Of a stretch of DNA of 64,000 nucleotides, positions 15,972 through 25,467 are shown piece after piece. Position numbers and translations under genes: made by a program. Origin of the DNA: Hoyosella altamirensis (lineage in GTDB: Bacteria; Actinomycetota; Actinomycetes; Mycobacteriales; Mycobacteriaceae); NCBI RefSeq assembly GCF_014191505.1, contig NZ_JACHWS010000003.1, forward strand, positions 496,001 through 560,000, given 5' to 3'. A model generated the notes under the pieces. The model had not been told where the DNA came from. It made no database searches and worked only from the letters and a program-made list of their open reading frames with translations. How positions within the stretch are numbered: position 1 is the first letter of the stretch; every line of letters starts with the position of its first letter.

Positions 15972-17528
15972 ATGAACGCCACGCCACGGGTGTCGCTGCG
16001 CACTACCGCTGAAGAGCGGCGCCTCGGCAGTCTCCGCGTGTTCTTCGGGCGCCCCCAAGGCCGGGCGGCGCTGCTCGGGGTAATAGGTGCGCTGATTCTT
16101 GTTGCTGGCGGTTTGGGCGCGGGAAGCACTCGACGCCATGACCCGCTACTCGAATCAGCCAACCTGTCCTGGCTCCGCTACGGCCACGGGCTCGTTCTCG
16201 CGAGCATCTTCGTGTGGGTCGGTGTTCTCCTCATGATCTGGGCGTGGGTACGACTTGGACGCGCCACACTGCTCGGGAACGTATCTTTAGCAGAACTTCG
16301 ATTCACGGTTTTGCTCTGGACCGTCCCGATGTTGCTCTCTGTTCCGCTGTTCAGCCGCGACGCGTACTCGTACCTCGCCCAGGGCGCGCTGCTGCGCGAC
16401 GGTTTCGATCCCTACGTTGTTGGTCCTGTCGTGAACCCAGGGACCTTGCTCGACAATGTGAGTCTCGTCTGGACAACCACGCCGGCGCCCTACGGTCCCG
16501 GGTTCATGCTCATCGCAGAGACAGTGACAAGAATCTCGGGTGACAGTGTCGTGATCGGCACGATGCTCATGCGTCTCGCTATGCTCCCTGGACTGATTCT
16601 CACGCTCTGGGCGGTGCCCCGGCTCGCACGCTACCTCGGCGGCAACCCCGCAATCGCGGTCTGGCTGGCAGTTCTCAACCCTCTGGTGCTCATTCACCTC
16701 ATTGGAGGCGTCCACAACGAAGTCCTGATGGTCGGACTCATGGCCGCAGGCGTTGTTCTGGCTCTCCAGCGTCACCATGTCGCGGGCATAGCGGTCATTA
16801 CTGTCGGTGTCGCGGTCAAGGCCACCGCCGGGGTCGCACTCCCCTTCGTCGTGTGGATCTGGATGGTTCACCTACGTGAGGACGCCCGGCAGCGCGGCCA
16901 ACAGCCAGCCCATCCCTTCATTTTGTTCGCCCGGACCGCAGGTATCGGTTTCGGCGCATTCGCGGTGGTACTCGGTGCACTGTCAGTAATAGCCGGCCTT
17001 GGAATGGGCTGGCTCTCAGCGCTGCAAGGATCTGCCCGAATAGTTAACTGGCTTTCCTTGCCCACGATTCTCGCTCATATCGTCACATGGGTCACGAATT
17101 TTTCCCTCAGTCCGGTTCTCGACATCACCCGGATGATTTGCGGCGCAGCGATGCTCGCCATCCTCGTGTACGTCTGGTGGCGCTACCGGCATACGCAGCG
17201 AGATGCGCTGATCGGGATCCTCTTCGCGCTGCTGGCGATCGTCGCGCTCTCGCCTGCCGCGTTGCCCTGGTACTACTCGTGGCCACTGGCGATTGCCGCA
17301 GCTTTCGCGCTCAGCCAGCGCACACTGGTGGTTCTTGTGGCACTTTCGGTGTGGCTCATGGTCATCTTCAGGCCGGATGGCTCGCACGGCATGTACTCAT
17401 GGGTGCACGTAATTCTGACGTTCGCGGTAGCAATCGTGGCTGCATTGTCACTGAGGCAGGAAGACCCGCTCCGGGTTCGCGATTGGCTACGGGACAAACC
17501 CAAGCAGGAAGCTAACCAGACAGCGTGA
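15972..17528 (+). CDS. mptA: Alpha-(1->6)-mannopyranosyltransferase MptA-like (GT-C)
   Basis: Polytopic membrane mannosyltransferase that uses polyprenyl-phosphate-mannose to extend the alpha-1,6 mannan backbone of lipomannan. About 518 residues and 11-13 hydrophobic helices. The GT-C acidic motif is in the first outer loop: VPLFSRDAYSYLAQGALL (Arg-Asp-Ala-Tyr-Ser-Tyr), followed by DGFDPYVVGP and PYGPGFM; NPLVLIHLIGGVHNEVLMVG is also typical of Rv2174. ATG 15972 is chosen; an in-frame GTG at 15912 would add 20 residues. The stop overlaps the crtB start by four bases (GTGA). Finding a lipomannan enzyme between crtI and crtB is unusual and implies shared expression. Confidence 0.88.
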   Translation: MNATPRVSLRTTAEERRLGSLRVFFGRPQGRAALLGVIGALILVAGGLGAGSTRRHDPLLESANLSWLRYGHGLVLASIFVWVGVLLMIWAWVRLGRATLLGNVSLAELRFTVLLWTVPMLLSVPLFSRDAYSYLAQGALLRDGFDPYVVGPVVNPGTLLDNVSLVWTTTPAPYGPGFMLIAETVTRISGDSVVIGTMLMRLAMLPGLILTLWAVPRLARYLGGNPAIAVWLAVLNPLVLIHLIGGVHNEVLMVGLMAAGVVLALQRHHVAGIAVITVGVAVKATAGVALPFVVWIWMVHLREDARQRGQQPAHPFILFARTAGIGFGAFAVVLGALSVIAGLGMGWLSALQGSARIVNWLSLPTILAHIVTWVTNFSLSPVLDITRMICGAAMLAILVYVWWRYRHTQRDALIGILFALLAIVALSPAALPWYYSWPLAIAAAFALSQRTLVVLVALSVWLMVIFRPDGSHGMYSWVHVILTFAVAIVAALSLRQEDPLRVRDWLRDKPKQEANQTA

Positions 17529-18442
17529 GCAGCCCGACATCTCAGCATCTCTCACTGGCCTATCAGCAATGCCGAGACATCACTCGTGCCCATGGGCGGA
17601 GTTACTACCTGGCAACGAAAGTGCTTGACTCTCGGCGTCAATCTGCCGTCTACGCGCTCTACGCCTTCGCCCGAGTGGTAGACGACGTTGTCGACGAAGG
17701 CGATCACACTCCGTCGCAAAAAGCCGCGCATCTTGATGAGGTCGAGTCGGCAATCAAAGCAGGGTTCTCGGGCGCGCGACTCTCTGAACCCGTGTTCGCA
17801 GCGTTGTGCGACACCGTCGACCGGTACGCGATCCCACATGAGTACTTCTGGGCGTTTCTTCGGTCGATGCGGATGGATATTCCAGGTGCTGTTGAGCACC
17901 GAGCGCGGTACCGGACGATGGCCGAGTTGCATGAGTACATGTACGGATCGGCAGCCGTAATCGGTCTCGAATTGCTGCCAGTCTTCGGCTCGCATGGTGA
18001 GGACGCTCAGATCGGCGCCGCCGCACTCGGCAACGCTTTCCAACTGACCAATTTCTTGCGTGATGTGGCGGATGACTACCGGAGGGACCGGATCTACCTT
18101 CCGTTCGACGAGATCCTTCCGTTCGGTGTCACGGAAGACGTCATCGCAACGTGCGTGCAGAGCGGCAGTACAGACCCACGGATGCGTGCTGCGCTCGCAC
18201 ACCTCATTGCGGTGACCCGCAGCTACTATCGCGTCGCTGAAGGGTCCTTACCGTCTCTGCACCCCCCGGCGCGGCTCTGCGTCGAAACTGCACTCCAACT
18301 CTACGGCGGCATCCTCACAGAGATCGAGCGCTCCAACTACCAGGTCTTCTCACAGCGGATCGTGGTCCCGAACCGGCGCCGAATCCGCGTTGCTGCACCG
18401 CGCATCGCCAGCGCCCTGGCGATGCGGGTGCGTCGACCCTGA
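17525..18442 (+). CDS. crtB: Phytoene synthase
   Basis: Condenses two GGPP molecules head to head into phytoene, the first dedicated carotenoid step. The first substrate/Mg motif is DDVVDE at residues 53-58 in YAFARVVDDVVDEGD, and the second is the DVADD block in NFLRDVADDYRRDRIYLP near residue 180. EYMYGSAAVIGLELLP and YYRVAEGS are family blocks. 305 residues, normal length. GTG start overlaps the mptA stop (GTGA). It ends 12 bases from the convergent Rv2175c-like gene. Squalene synthase relatives share the fold, but crtI nearby decides for phytoene. Confidence 0.93.
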   Translation: MSSPTSQHLSLAYQQCRDITRAHGRSYYLATKVLDSRRQSAVYALYAFARVVDDVVDEGDHTPSQKAAHLDEVESAIKAGFSGARLSEPVFAALCDTVDRYAIPHEYFWAFLRSMRMDIPGAVEHRARYRTMAELHEYMYGSAAVIGLELLPVFGSHGEDAQIGAAALGNAFQLTNFLRDVADDYRRDRIYLPFDEILPFGVTEDVIATCVQSGSTDPRMRAALAHLIAVTRSYYRVAEGSLPSLHPPARLCVETALQLYGGILTEIERSNYQVFSQRIVVPNRRRIRVAAPRIASALAMRVRRP

Positions 18443-18454
18443 CCGACGGAGCGG

Positions 18455-18841
18455 TCAGAAGCCAAGCGCCTGCGCCCGCCGCAGCACTTCCCTCGCGAGA
18501 TGCCCGTGAAGCGCATCCACCGGGCGGCCCGGCAGGGTGGGGTCCTCCTGATACATCCAGCGCAACGACTCGTCATCGGTGAAGCCACCGTCGCGGAGCA
18601 CCGCTATGAGACCAGGCATCTGTTTGAGCACCCGGATTTCACCCCTGTGATGGGCATCCTCAGTGAGGAACAGGCGGGGTATACCAACCACGCCGTCTCT
18701 CTTGACGGCGAGGAGCTGGCGATCACGCAACATCTGGTGTACTCGGGTAACTGGGACATGCAGGCTTTCTGCGACATCTGGAAGCGGCAAAACTTCGTCA
18801 GACTCTGACAGGACATCGTCGCAGACCGGAAACGTACTCAC
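18455..18841 (-). CDS. Small winged-helix-type DNA-binding protein, Rv2175c homologue
   Basis: About 128 residues. The N-terminal half LPLPDVAESLHVPVTRVHQMLRDRQLLAVKR looks like a helix-turn-helix of the MerR/excisionase type, and the C-terminal half LIAVLRDGGFTDDESLRWMYQEDPTLPGRP matches the Rv2175c family. In M. tuberculosis the Rv2175c protein binds DNA and is a substrate of PknL, encoded next door as here. The start is placed at GTG 18839-18841 by homology; the frame stays open further upstream to 18928. It is divergent from pknL. Confidence 0.8.
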   Translation of the reverse strand: MSTFPVCDDVLSESDEVLPLPDVAESLHVPVTRVHQMLRDRQLLAVKRDGVVGIPRLFLTEDAHHRGEIRVLKQMPGLIAVLRDGGFTDDESLRWMYQEDPTLPGRPVDALHGHLAREVLRRAQALGF

Positions 18842-19018
18842 ATGCCTACAGTATCGTCCCCCCGCAGCCAGTCCTGCCCCGCTACCACCGTCCCGGTCGG
18901 CGCGCCTCTTCACGAATGCGGCACTCAAAGCGCCGTGCGGCTACCATCGGTGAGGCGCCGAAGCCGCTGAGCAGGGCGCTCAAACGACGATGTATCTGAA
19001 TCCGCTGGAGGTGGACCA

Positions 19019-21052
19019 CTGAGCAGTGATTCGCTGAAGCTCGTCGGCTCACTTCTGGACGGGCGCTACAGCATCGACGCGCCGATTGCCCGCGGCGGTA
19101 TGTCCATGGTGTATCAGGGCATGGATCTGCGCCTTGATCGTCCTGTCGCAATCAAGGTGATGGATCCGCGCTTCTCCGACGATCCCCAGTTCCTCGATCG
19201 TTTCGAGCTCGAAGCACGCTCGATCGCCAAGCTCACACATCCGTCTCTCGTCTCGGTATTCGACCAGGGAACAGATCAGCACCACGTGTTCCTCGTGATG
19301 GAGCTTGTACAGGGCGGTACGCTTCGGGAGCTCCTGCGTGAGCGCGGCCCAATGCCTCCTTACGCAGCCGCCGCGGTCGCCCGTCCTGTGTTGCGCGCTC
19401 TGTCCGTCGCGCACCGTGCTGGACTTGTCCACCGCGATATCAAGCCAGAAAACGTGCTGATTTCCGACTCGGGCTCTGTCAAGATCGCCGACTTTGGGCT
19501 GGTTCGCGCCATAGCTGCATCTGGGACCACTTCCGGCAGCATGATCCTCGGCACAGCCGCGTATCTCTCGCCAGAACAGGTCAGCGTTGGCAGCGCTGAT
19601 GCGCGAAGCGATGTGTACAGCATGGGCATCTTGCTGTACGAGATGTTGACCGGCGAGACACCGTTTACCGGAGATAACTCCATCACGATCGCGTACCAGC
19701 GCACCAGCGCCGACGTCCCGCCTCCGAGTTCCGTGATCGCAGGGGTGCCGCGGGAGTTCGACGAACTCGTGAAGAAAGCAACAGCGCGCAACCCCGACGA
19801 GCGGTTCTCAGACGCAGGTGCCATGGCCAGCGCGCTGATGGCCGTGTGCGAGAAGCTGACTCTGCCCGCATACCGGGTGCCCGCACCGCAACGCTCAGCA
19901 CAGCACCGCACCCGGGAAAACCTGCACGGCGCAGTACCTGCGGAGCCAGGCCCTCCTGCCCTGGGGCCCGACTCAACCAGGCAGATGACGACGGCTCCGC
20001 CAAGTGAGCCGAATGCCGACAAGTCTCACACCGCTGTGCTCCCGCCCCACGCCCCGGTACCTCCCGCTGCGCCCACCACGTCAGCGCCCCCAGCGAACCC
20101 AACCCAGGCGCTCACTCAGCAATATCCGCCCGCCGAATTACCGCCGACGCAAGAAGGACCACCGCTCGATTCCTCTCGAGGCCGCAAATCCCCTATCGTC
20201 GTCCTTCTTGTCGTTCTGCTCATCGCGGCTCTCGTCGGCGCCGCAGCGTGGTGGCTAGGTTCAGGTCGCTACGTCGACGTGCCCTCCGTCGCCGGACTCG
20301 ACCTTGTGGCAGCTGAGTCCGCGATCGCTGCTGCCGGGCTGACACCTGCGCGGAACGGAATCTATCGGGACGTCGAGCCAGTCGACACGATTCTCGGCAT
20401 GGATCCCGCTGCTGGCAGCCGGATCCCTCGCGGCAGCGACGTCACCCTTGACGTCTCCCTAGGGCAGCCCGCCGTTCCTGAGATCGACGGTGACATCACT
20501 ATCGACGAGATGGCCGACCTGCTCGCCGACCGAACGTTCGACGTCATGGTCGATGATGGGGTTTTTGATCGAGTGCGACCGGAAGGAACGGTTGTGTCTC
20601 TCTCACCGAGTCCAGGGACCGTTCTTGCGGTGGGGTCAACTGTCACAGTCACCCCCAGCCTCGGCGAACCGGTGATCGTCCCCGACGTCCGCGGACTCAG
20701 CGCCTCTGAAGCCCGTGACATTCTCACCGATGCAGGCTTGACGATCAGTGATGTTCGTGAGGAGTTCGATGGCGGGATCGACGCTGGCCGGGTCGCCGAC
20801 ACAGAACCAGCCATCGGATCGGAAGTGGCGTCCAACGGTTCTGTCACCCTTGTGGTGTCGAACGCCGTCCGGGTCCCCTCTGTTCTCGGTCGCAGTGTCA
20901 ACGCCGCGCGTGACGAGCTCTCGCAACTTGGTTTCGCTGTCGAGGTGCGGCAACTCGTCAACTCCGGCTCCTCGATTGTTGTGGGTCAAAGCCCCAGCGC
21001 CGGATCGAGGCAAAGCCCGGGCGGCGCGATCACAGTCACCGCGCTGCCCTGA
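19019..21052 (+). CDS. pknL: Ser/Thr protein kinase PknL with four PASTA domains; probable CTG start
   Basis: Transmembrane receptor kinase, 677 residues if started at 19019. Kinase: Gly loop IARGGMSMVYQG (about 20-33), ATP lysine K46 in VAIK, catalytic HRDIKPEN (138-145), DFG (158-160) and SPEQ near the activation loop. A Pro-rich linker, a membrane helix at about 390-412 and four extracellular PASTA repeats follow. The first ATG in frame (19100) lies inside the Gly loop and would destroy the kinase. No in-frame ATG, GTG or TTG precedes it, but CTG at 19019 has GGAGGTGG (19007-19014) at ideal spacing. M. tuberculosis PknL lacks PASTA repeats; corynebacterial PknL has them. Confidence 0.92.
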   Translation: MSSDSLKLVGSLLDGRYSIDAPIARGGMSMVYQGMDLRLDRPVAIKVMDPRFSDDPQFLDRFELEARSIAKLTHPSLVSVFDQGTDQHHVFLVMELVQGGTLRELLRERGPMPPYAAAAVARPVLRALSVAHRAGLVHRDIKPENVLISDSGSVKIADFGLVRAIAASGTTSGSMILGTAAYLSPEQVSVGSADARSDVYSMGILLYEMLTGETPFTGDNSITIAYQRTSADVPPPSSVIAGVPREFDELVKKATARNPDERFSDAGAMASALMAVCEKLTLPAYRVPAPQRSAQHRTRENLHGAVPAEPGPPALGPDSTRQMTTAPPSEPNADKSHTAVLPPHAPVPPAAPTTSAPPANPTQALTQQYPPAELPPTQEGPPLDSSRGRKSPIVVLLVVLLIAALVGAAAWWLGSGRYVDVPSVAGLDLVAAESAIAAAGLTPARNGIYRDVEPVDTILGMDPAAGSRIPRGSDVTLDVSLGQPAVPEIDGDITIDEMADLLADRTFDVMVDDGVFDRVRPEGTVVSLSPSPGTVLAVGSTVTVTPSLGEPVIVPDVRGLSASEARDILTDAGLTISDVREEFDGGIDAGRVADTEPAIGSEVASNGSVTLVVSNAVRVPSVLGRSVNAARDELSQLGFAVEVRQLVNSGSSIVVGQSPSAGSRQSPGGAITVTALP

Positions 21053-21055
21053 CAG

Positions 21056-22507
<1,452 letters not shown>

Positions 22508-22516
22508 TCACCGCGC

Positions 22517-23005
22517 TCACGGCTGCTTCCGATTTCGTTCGATGGCAAGGAAACGCGCCCGGTTGTGCCTCGCGTCGGCAAGCGCATCGTGGGCGTCGTC
22601 GGGCGCTTGTGGCAACGCGGGCCGTCCGCTGGATTCCCAGTGCTGCTTGATCTCCCGGGTAAATCTCGGCATCCCGGTCGGCAGCGCCGTCATCGGCCCC
22701 CAGAGTTGGCACAGAGCCACATGGTCGTAGGCGCCTACCCAGGCCCACAATTCAACTTCCCGGCCGTCCTGTGCGAAATACTCAGTTAGCCCATCACGGA
22801 TCGCACTGCGGCTGCGCCACACCTTCGACGCAGGCGACGGGAGCTTAGGCAGCACGTTTGCCCGCACCCACTTCCCCGCACGGCCGGGGTCGAACTCCGT
22901 CGAAACAGCATAGAACTCGCGTCCCGTTTCACTGACGAAAGCAATGGAAATCAAGTCGATCGTGCGTCCATCCTCGATGAACTCACAGTCGTAGAAGTAC
23001 CGCAC
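22517..23005 (-). CDS. DEDDh 3'-5' exoribonuclease (RNase AS, Rv2179c type)
   Basis: Small single-domain nuclease of 162 residues. The first acidic motif sits at the very N-terminus, FYDCEFIEDG (Asp6, Glu8), then WVGAYDHVALCQLWG for the second Asp, and APDDAHDALADARHN for the last His and Asp. Rv2179c, the mycobacterial homologue, degrades adenylate-rich RNA and defines this family. ATG start at 23005. It lies in the same orientation as aroG and plsC, with short gaps. Confidence 0.9.
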   Translation of the reverse strand: MRYFYDCEFIEDGRTIDLISIAFVSETGREFYAVSTEFDPGRAGKWVRANVLPKLPSPASKVWRSRSAIRDGLTEYFAQDGREVELWAWVGAYDHVALCQLWGPMTALPTGMPRFTREIKQHWESSGRPALPQAPDDAHDALADARHNRARFLAIERNRKQP

Positions 23006-23056
23006 GGTGTCTGCGTGCCTGCCTGTCTAGTGTCTGAGGAACTTGAACGAGTTCGC

Positions 23057-23824
23057 TTAGCTTGCGGCGGCCGATGCGCCTGGCTGTGTATCGGTCTTCG
23101 GCGCTGGTGGCGAGACCGGCGACGCCTGCCCAGCCTTCGTTTTGTTCGCTGCTTTCTCCGCTTTGTAGGTCGCAGCGTAGATATCGACGTATTCCTGCCC
23201 AGACAGATTCATCAGTTCGTAGAGCACCTCATCGGTGATCGCGCGCTCAACGAACCGGGTCCCGCGCATGCCGTCAAACCGAGAGAAGTCCAGCGGCTTG
23301 CCAATACGGATCCGTACTTTCGCTGGCTTCCACATTTTGGAGCCCGGCGGGTTCATCTTCTCCGTCCCGATCATGGCGACAGGAATGATCGGAGTACCTG
23401 TCTCGAGCGCGAGACGCGCAATACCGGTTTTGCCCTTGAACAGGCGGCCGTCTGGGGACCGCGTGCCTTCCGGGTAGAGGCCGAGCAATTTCCCTTCAGA
23501 GAGAATGCGCCGGCCCGTGTTCAGCGCTGCCTCGGCAGCGGCTCCACTAGTTCGATCAATCGGGACCTGACCTGAGCCCGCATAGAAGAACTTCAGGAGT
23601 CTGCCCTTGATCCCCGGCGTAGTGAAGTACTCACTCTTGGCAAGAAACGTGATGCGACGGCGCACCATCAGGGGTAGGTACAGCGAATCAGCAACCGCGA
23701 GGTGGTTGCTGGCAAGGATCGCTCCGCCCTTAGCTGGGATATGCTCCGCACCCTCGATCGTTGGCCGCCCTATTAGGTACAGCAGCGGCCCGATAAGGAT
23801 GTATTTGAATGTCCAGTACCACAT
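23057..23824 (-). CDS. plsC: 1-acyl-sn-glycerol-3-phosphate acyltransferase (PlsC family)
   Basis: Membrane-bound acyltransferase of about 255 residues, probably transferring an acyl chain to lysophosphatidate. Motif I is NHLAVADS (HxxxxD), motif II is around GQVPIDRTSG, and motif III is GLYPEGTRSPDGRLFKGKTG; TPIIPVAMIGTEKM is motif IV. The ATG at 23822-23824 follows GAGGAGGGCC. The last 35 residues are a Lys/Ala/Pro-rich disordered tail. It is the Rv2182c counterpart. The Rv2180c and Rv2181 genes found here in M. tuberculosis are absent. Confidence 0.88.
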   Translation of the reverse strand: MWYWTFKYILIGPLLYLIGRPTIEGAEHIPAKGGAILASNHLAVADSLYLPLMVRRRITFLAKSEYFTTPGIKGRLLKFFYAGSGQVPIDRTSGAAAEAALNTGRRILSEGKLLGLYPEGTRSPDGRLFKGKTGIARLALETGTPIIPVAMIGTEKMNPPGSKMWKPAKVRIRIGKPLDFSRFDGMRGTRFVERAITDEVLYELMNLSGQEYVDIYAATYKAEKAANKTKAGQASPVSPPAPKTDTQPGASAAAS

Positions 23825-23875
23825 CGGCCCTCCTCGTGCGCCGGCCCCCACATCGCCGGGCGACTGCATTGAACT

Positions 23876-24910
23876 CTACCCAGACGTGCTTTCACTGCGC
23901 GCGGCGCGTGCCACGTCTGCGGCACCAATCATGGCCGCTTCTTCTCCCATCTGAGCCCGTCTGATTCGTGCGAGCGGCCTGTGACCTGCTCCCGTGACCA
24001 TCGCGGCGTAATGCTCACGCGCCTCGTCGAGATACATAGGCGCGGAACTGCCCACGCCACCACCGATCACGATCAGGTCCGGATCGTAGATGTCGCTGAC
24101 CATCGCGAGCCCCACACCGAGCCAGCGTGCAAACTCGGCGACAGTCGCTTCACCGAGCGGGTCGCCATCCTGCGCCGCAGCGGTGATACGGCGCCCTGAG
24201 ATCGACCCCGGATCCATTCGTACCTCACGCGCGAGCGGTGTGGACATTGATGGTTGCGACGCGAGCAACTCGATCGCGGTATCGATCAGGCTGGTGCCAC
24301 TGCAATACCGCTCCCAGCAACCCCGTTTCCCGCACGGACAGGTCCGACCATCCGGCACCACCTGTATATGCCCCAATTCGGGGGCTATGCCGTAGCTCCC
24401 CCGGAAAATTTCGCCGTCAATCAGCAAAGCTGCACCAATACCCGTACCAATCGCAATGATGACGACATTTTCGCTGCCCTTCGCCGCACCGAAGCGGTAC
24501 TCCGCCCACGCTGCGGAGTTCGCATCGTGCTCGAGCACGACAGGGACACCGAGCCGCCGGGTCAGGTCGCTGCCAACCGCGGCCTGCCGCCAGGGCAAAT
24601 GGGGCGCAAACCGAACGGTGGTGCGGTCGCGGGTCAGGAAACCGGCGATCGCCAAGCCGACAGCACTTATTTCGTGGCGCTGCATCAATTCCCGGATCGT
24701 GCCTTCCAGAGCGCGCTCGAGTGAAGCAGCGGAACGCGGCGTAGGCGCGTGCACCGTGTCGAGGATTTCTCCGTCCCAACTGACCACGCCCGCGCGAATA
24801 TTCGTTCCACCGATGTCGACACCGATTGCGTGTGTGCGCCGCTCGAGGTCGGACATGCCCAGCCCCTCACTGTCGTACCGCCGCGGGTAACCGTCCGTTG
24901 GCGCGGTCAC
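23876..24910 (-). CDS. ROK-family glucokinase-like sugar kinase
   Basis: Cytoplasmic sugar kinase, about 344 residues. The ATP-binding phosphate-1 motif is VDIGGTNIRAGVV, the catalytic Asp lies in VVLEHDANSAAWAEYRFGA, and the zinc-binding signature is CPCGKRGCWERYCSG; these define the ROK family with a glucokinase-like E-H pair (GIAPELGHIQV). The GTG start at 24910 overlaps the upstream stop by four bases; an ATG at 24856 (MSDLERR) may be the real start, since the conserved region begins there. A repressor role is excluded by the lack of an N-terminal HTH. Confidence 0.85.
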   Translation of the reverse strand: MTAPTDGYPRRYDSEGLGMSDLERRTHAIGVDIGGTNIRAGVVSWDGEILDTVHAPTPRSAASLERALEGTIRELMQRHEISAVGLAIAGFLTRDRTTVRFAPHLPWRQAAVGSDLTRRLGVPVVLEHDANSAAWAEYRFGAAKGSENVVIIAIGTGIGAALLIDGEIFRGSYGIAPELGHIQVVPDGRTCPCGKRGCWERYCSGTSLIDTAIELLASQPSMSTPLAREVRMDPGSISGRRITAAAQDGDPLGEATVAEFARWLGVGLAMVSDIYDPDLIVIGGGVGSSAPMYLDEAREHYAAMVTGAGHRPLARIRRAQMGEEAAMIGAADVARAARSESTSG

Positions 24911-25467
24911 GATCCGATGAGGACGGGTATGTGTTCGAACCTGCCCCTTCGTGGTGAACGCGGTGACCCCGATCTGTTTCCGGTAGATCGCTTCCGACCC
25001 TCATCTGTTTCGCCATTATCGGGGTCTGAACCATTGTGGCGTGCACGATCGGACACGTTCGTGGATTCCGGGTCCGGCATATTGCTGGCGAAGCCACGCG
25101 CGTACTCGGCCATTTCCGCAAACGTGTTCATGAGGAGATCCTCAGAGGCTTCCTCATCCGCGCTGTCGAGCAGGGCCCGGACGAAACTCAGCAGACTCGC
25201 ACCGTGGCTAGCCACATAGCCAAGCAGTTCGTGGTTCTCACCGCGCGAGAGTGCAATGAGCGCGCACACGGGGCACCACGCACACCCAGAACGCAGATAT
25301 GGCCCCGCCTGCTGCGTCTGCGCTACCTGCGCGACCATCGGTTCGAGGCGGTCGACAACTGACCGGGCCAGCAGTTTCAGCTCGCGTGCTGCCTGCCGGA
25401 CGCTGTCGCTGTCACCGAGGTCATGCCGCTCGCCGTTGCCGCACGCGCCCTCGTCCACCATCACCAT
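24907..25467 (-). CDS. Conserved actinobacterial protein with a CxWCPVC motif, function unknown
   Basis: About 186 residues. A helical middle part (SVRQAARELKLLARSVVDRLEPMVAQ) precedes GCAWCPVCALIALSRGENHE, in which three cysteines could bind metal or form a disulphide. The C-terminal 50 residues are charged and disordered. I recognise the plan from mycobacterial proteins at this position (Rv2183c region) but no function. The start is uncertain: GTG 25476, ATG 25467 and ATG 25461 all fit, the last overlapping the ATPase stop as TGATG. It is translationally coupled to both the ArsA-like ATPase upstream and the ROK kinase downstream. Confidence 0.72.
   Translation of the reverse strand: MVMVDEGACGNGERHDLGDSDSVRQAARELKLLARSVVDRLEPMVAQVAQTQQAGPYLRSGCAWCPVCALIALSRGENHELLGYVASHGASLLSFVRALLDSADEEASEDLLMNTFAEMAEYARGFASNMPDPESTNVSDRARHNGSDPDNGETDEGRKRSTGNRSGSPRSPRRGRFEHIPVLIGS

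Noticed and set aside
16287-16871. 194-codon minus-strand open frame inside mptA
   Set aside because: His/Glu/Asp-rich antisense shadow of a membrane protein gene.
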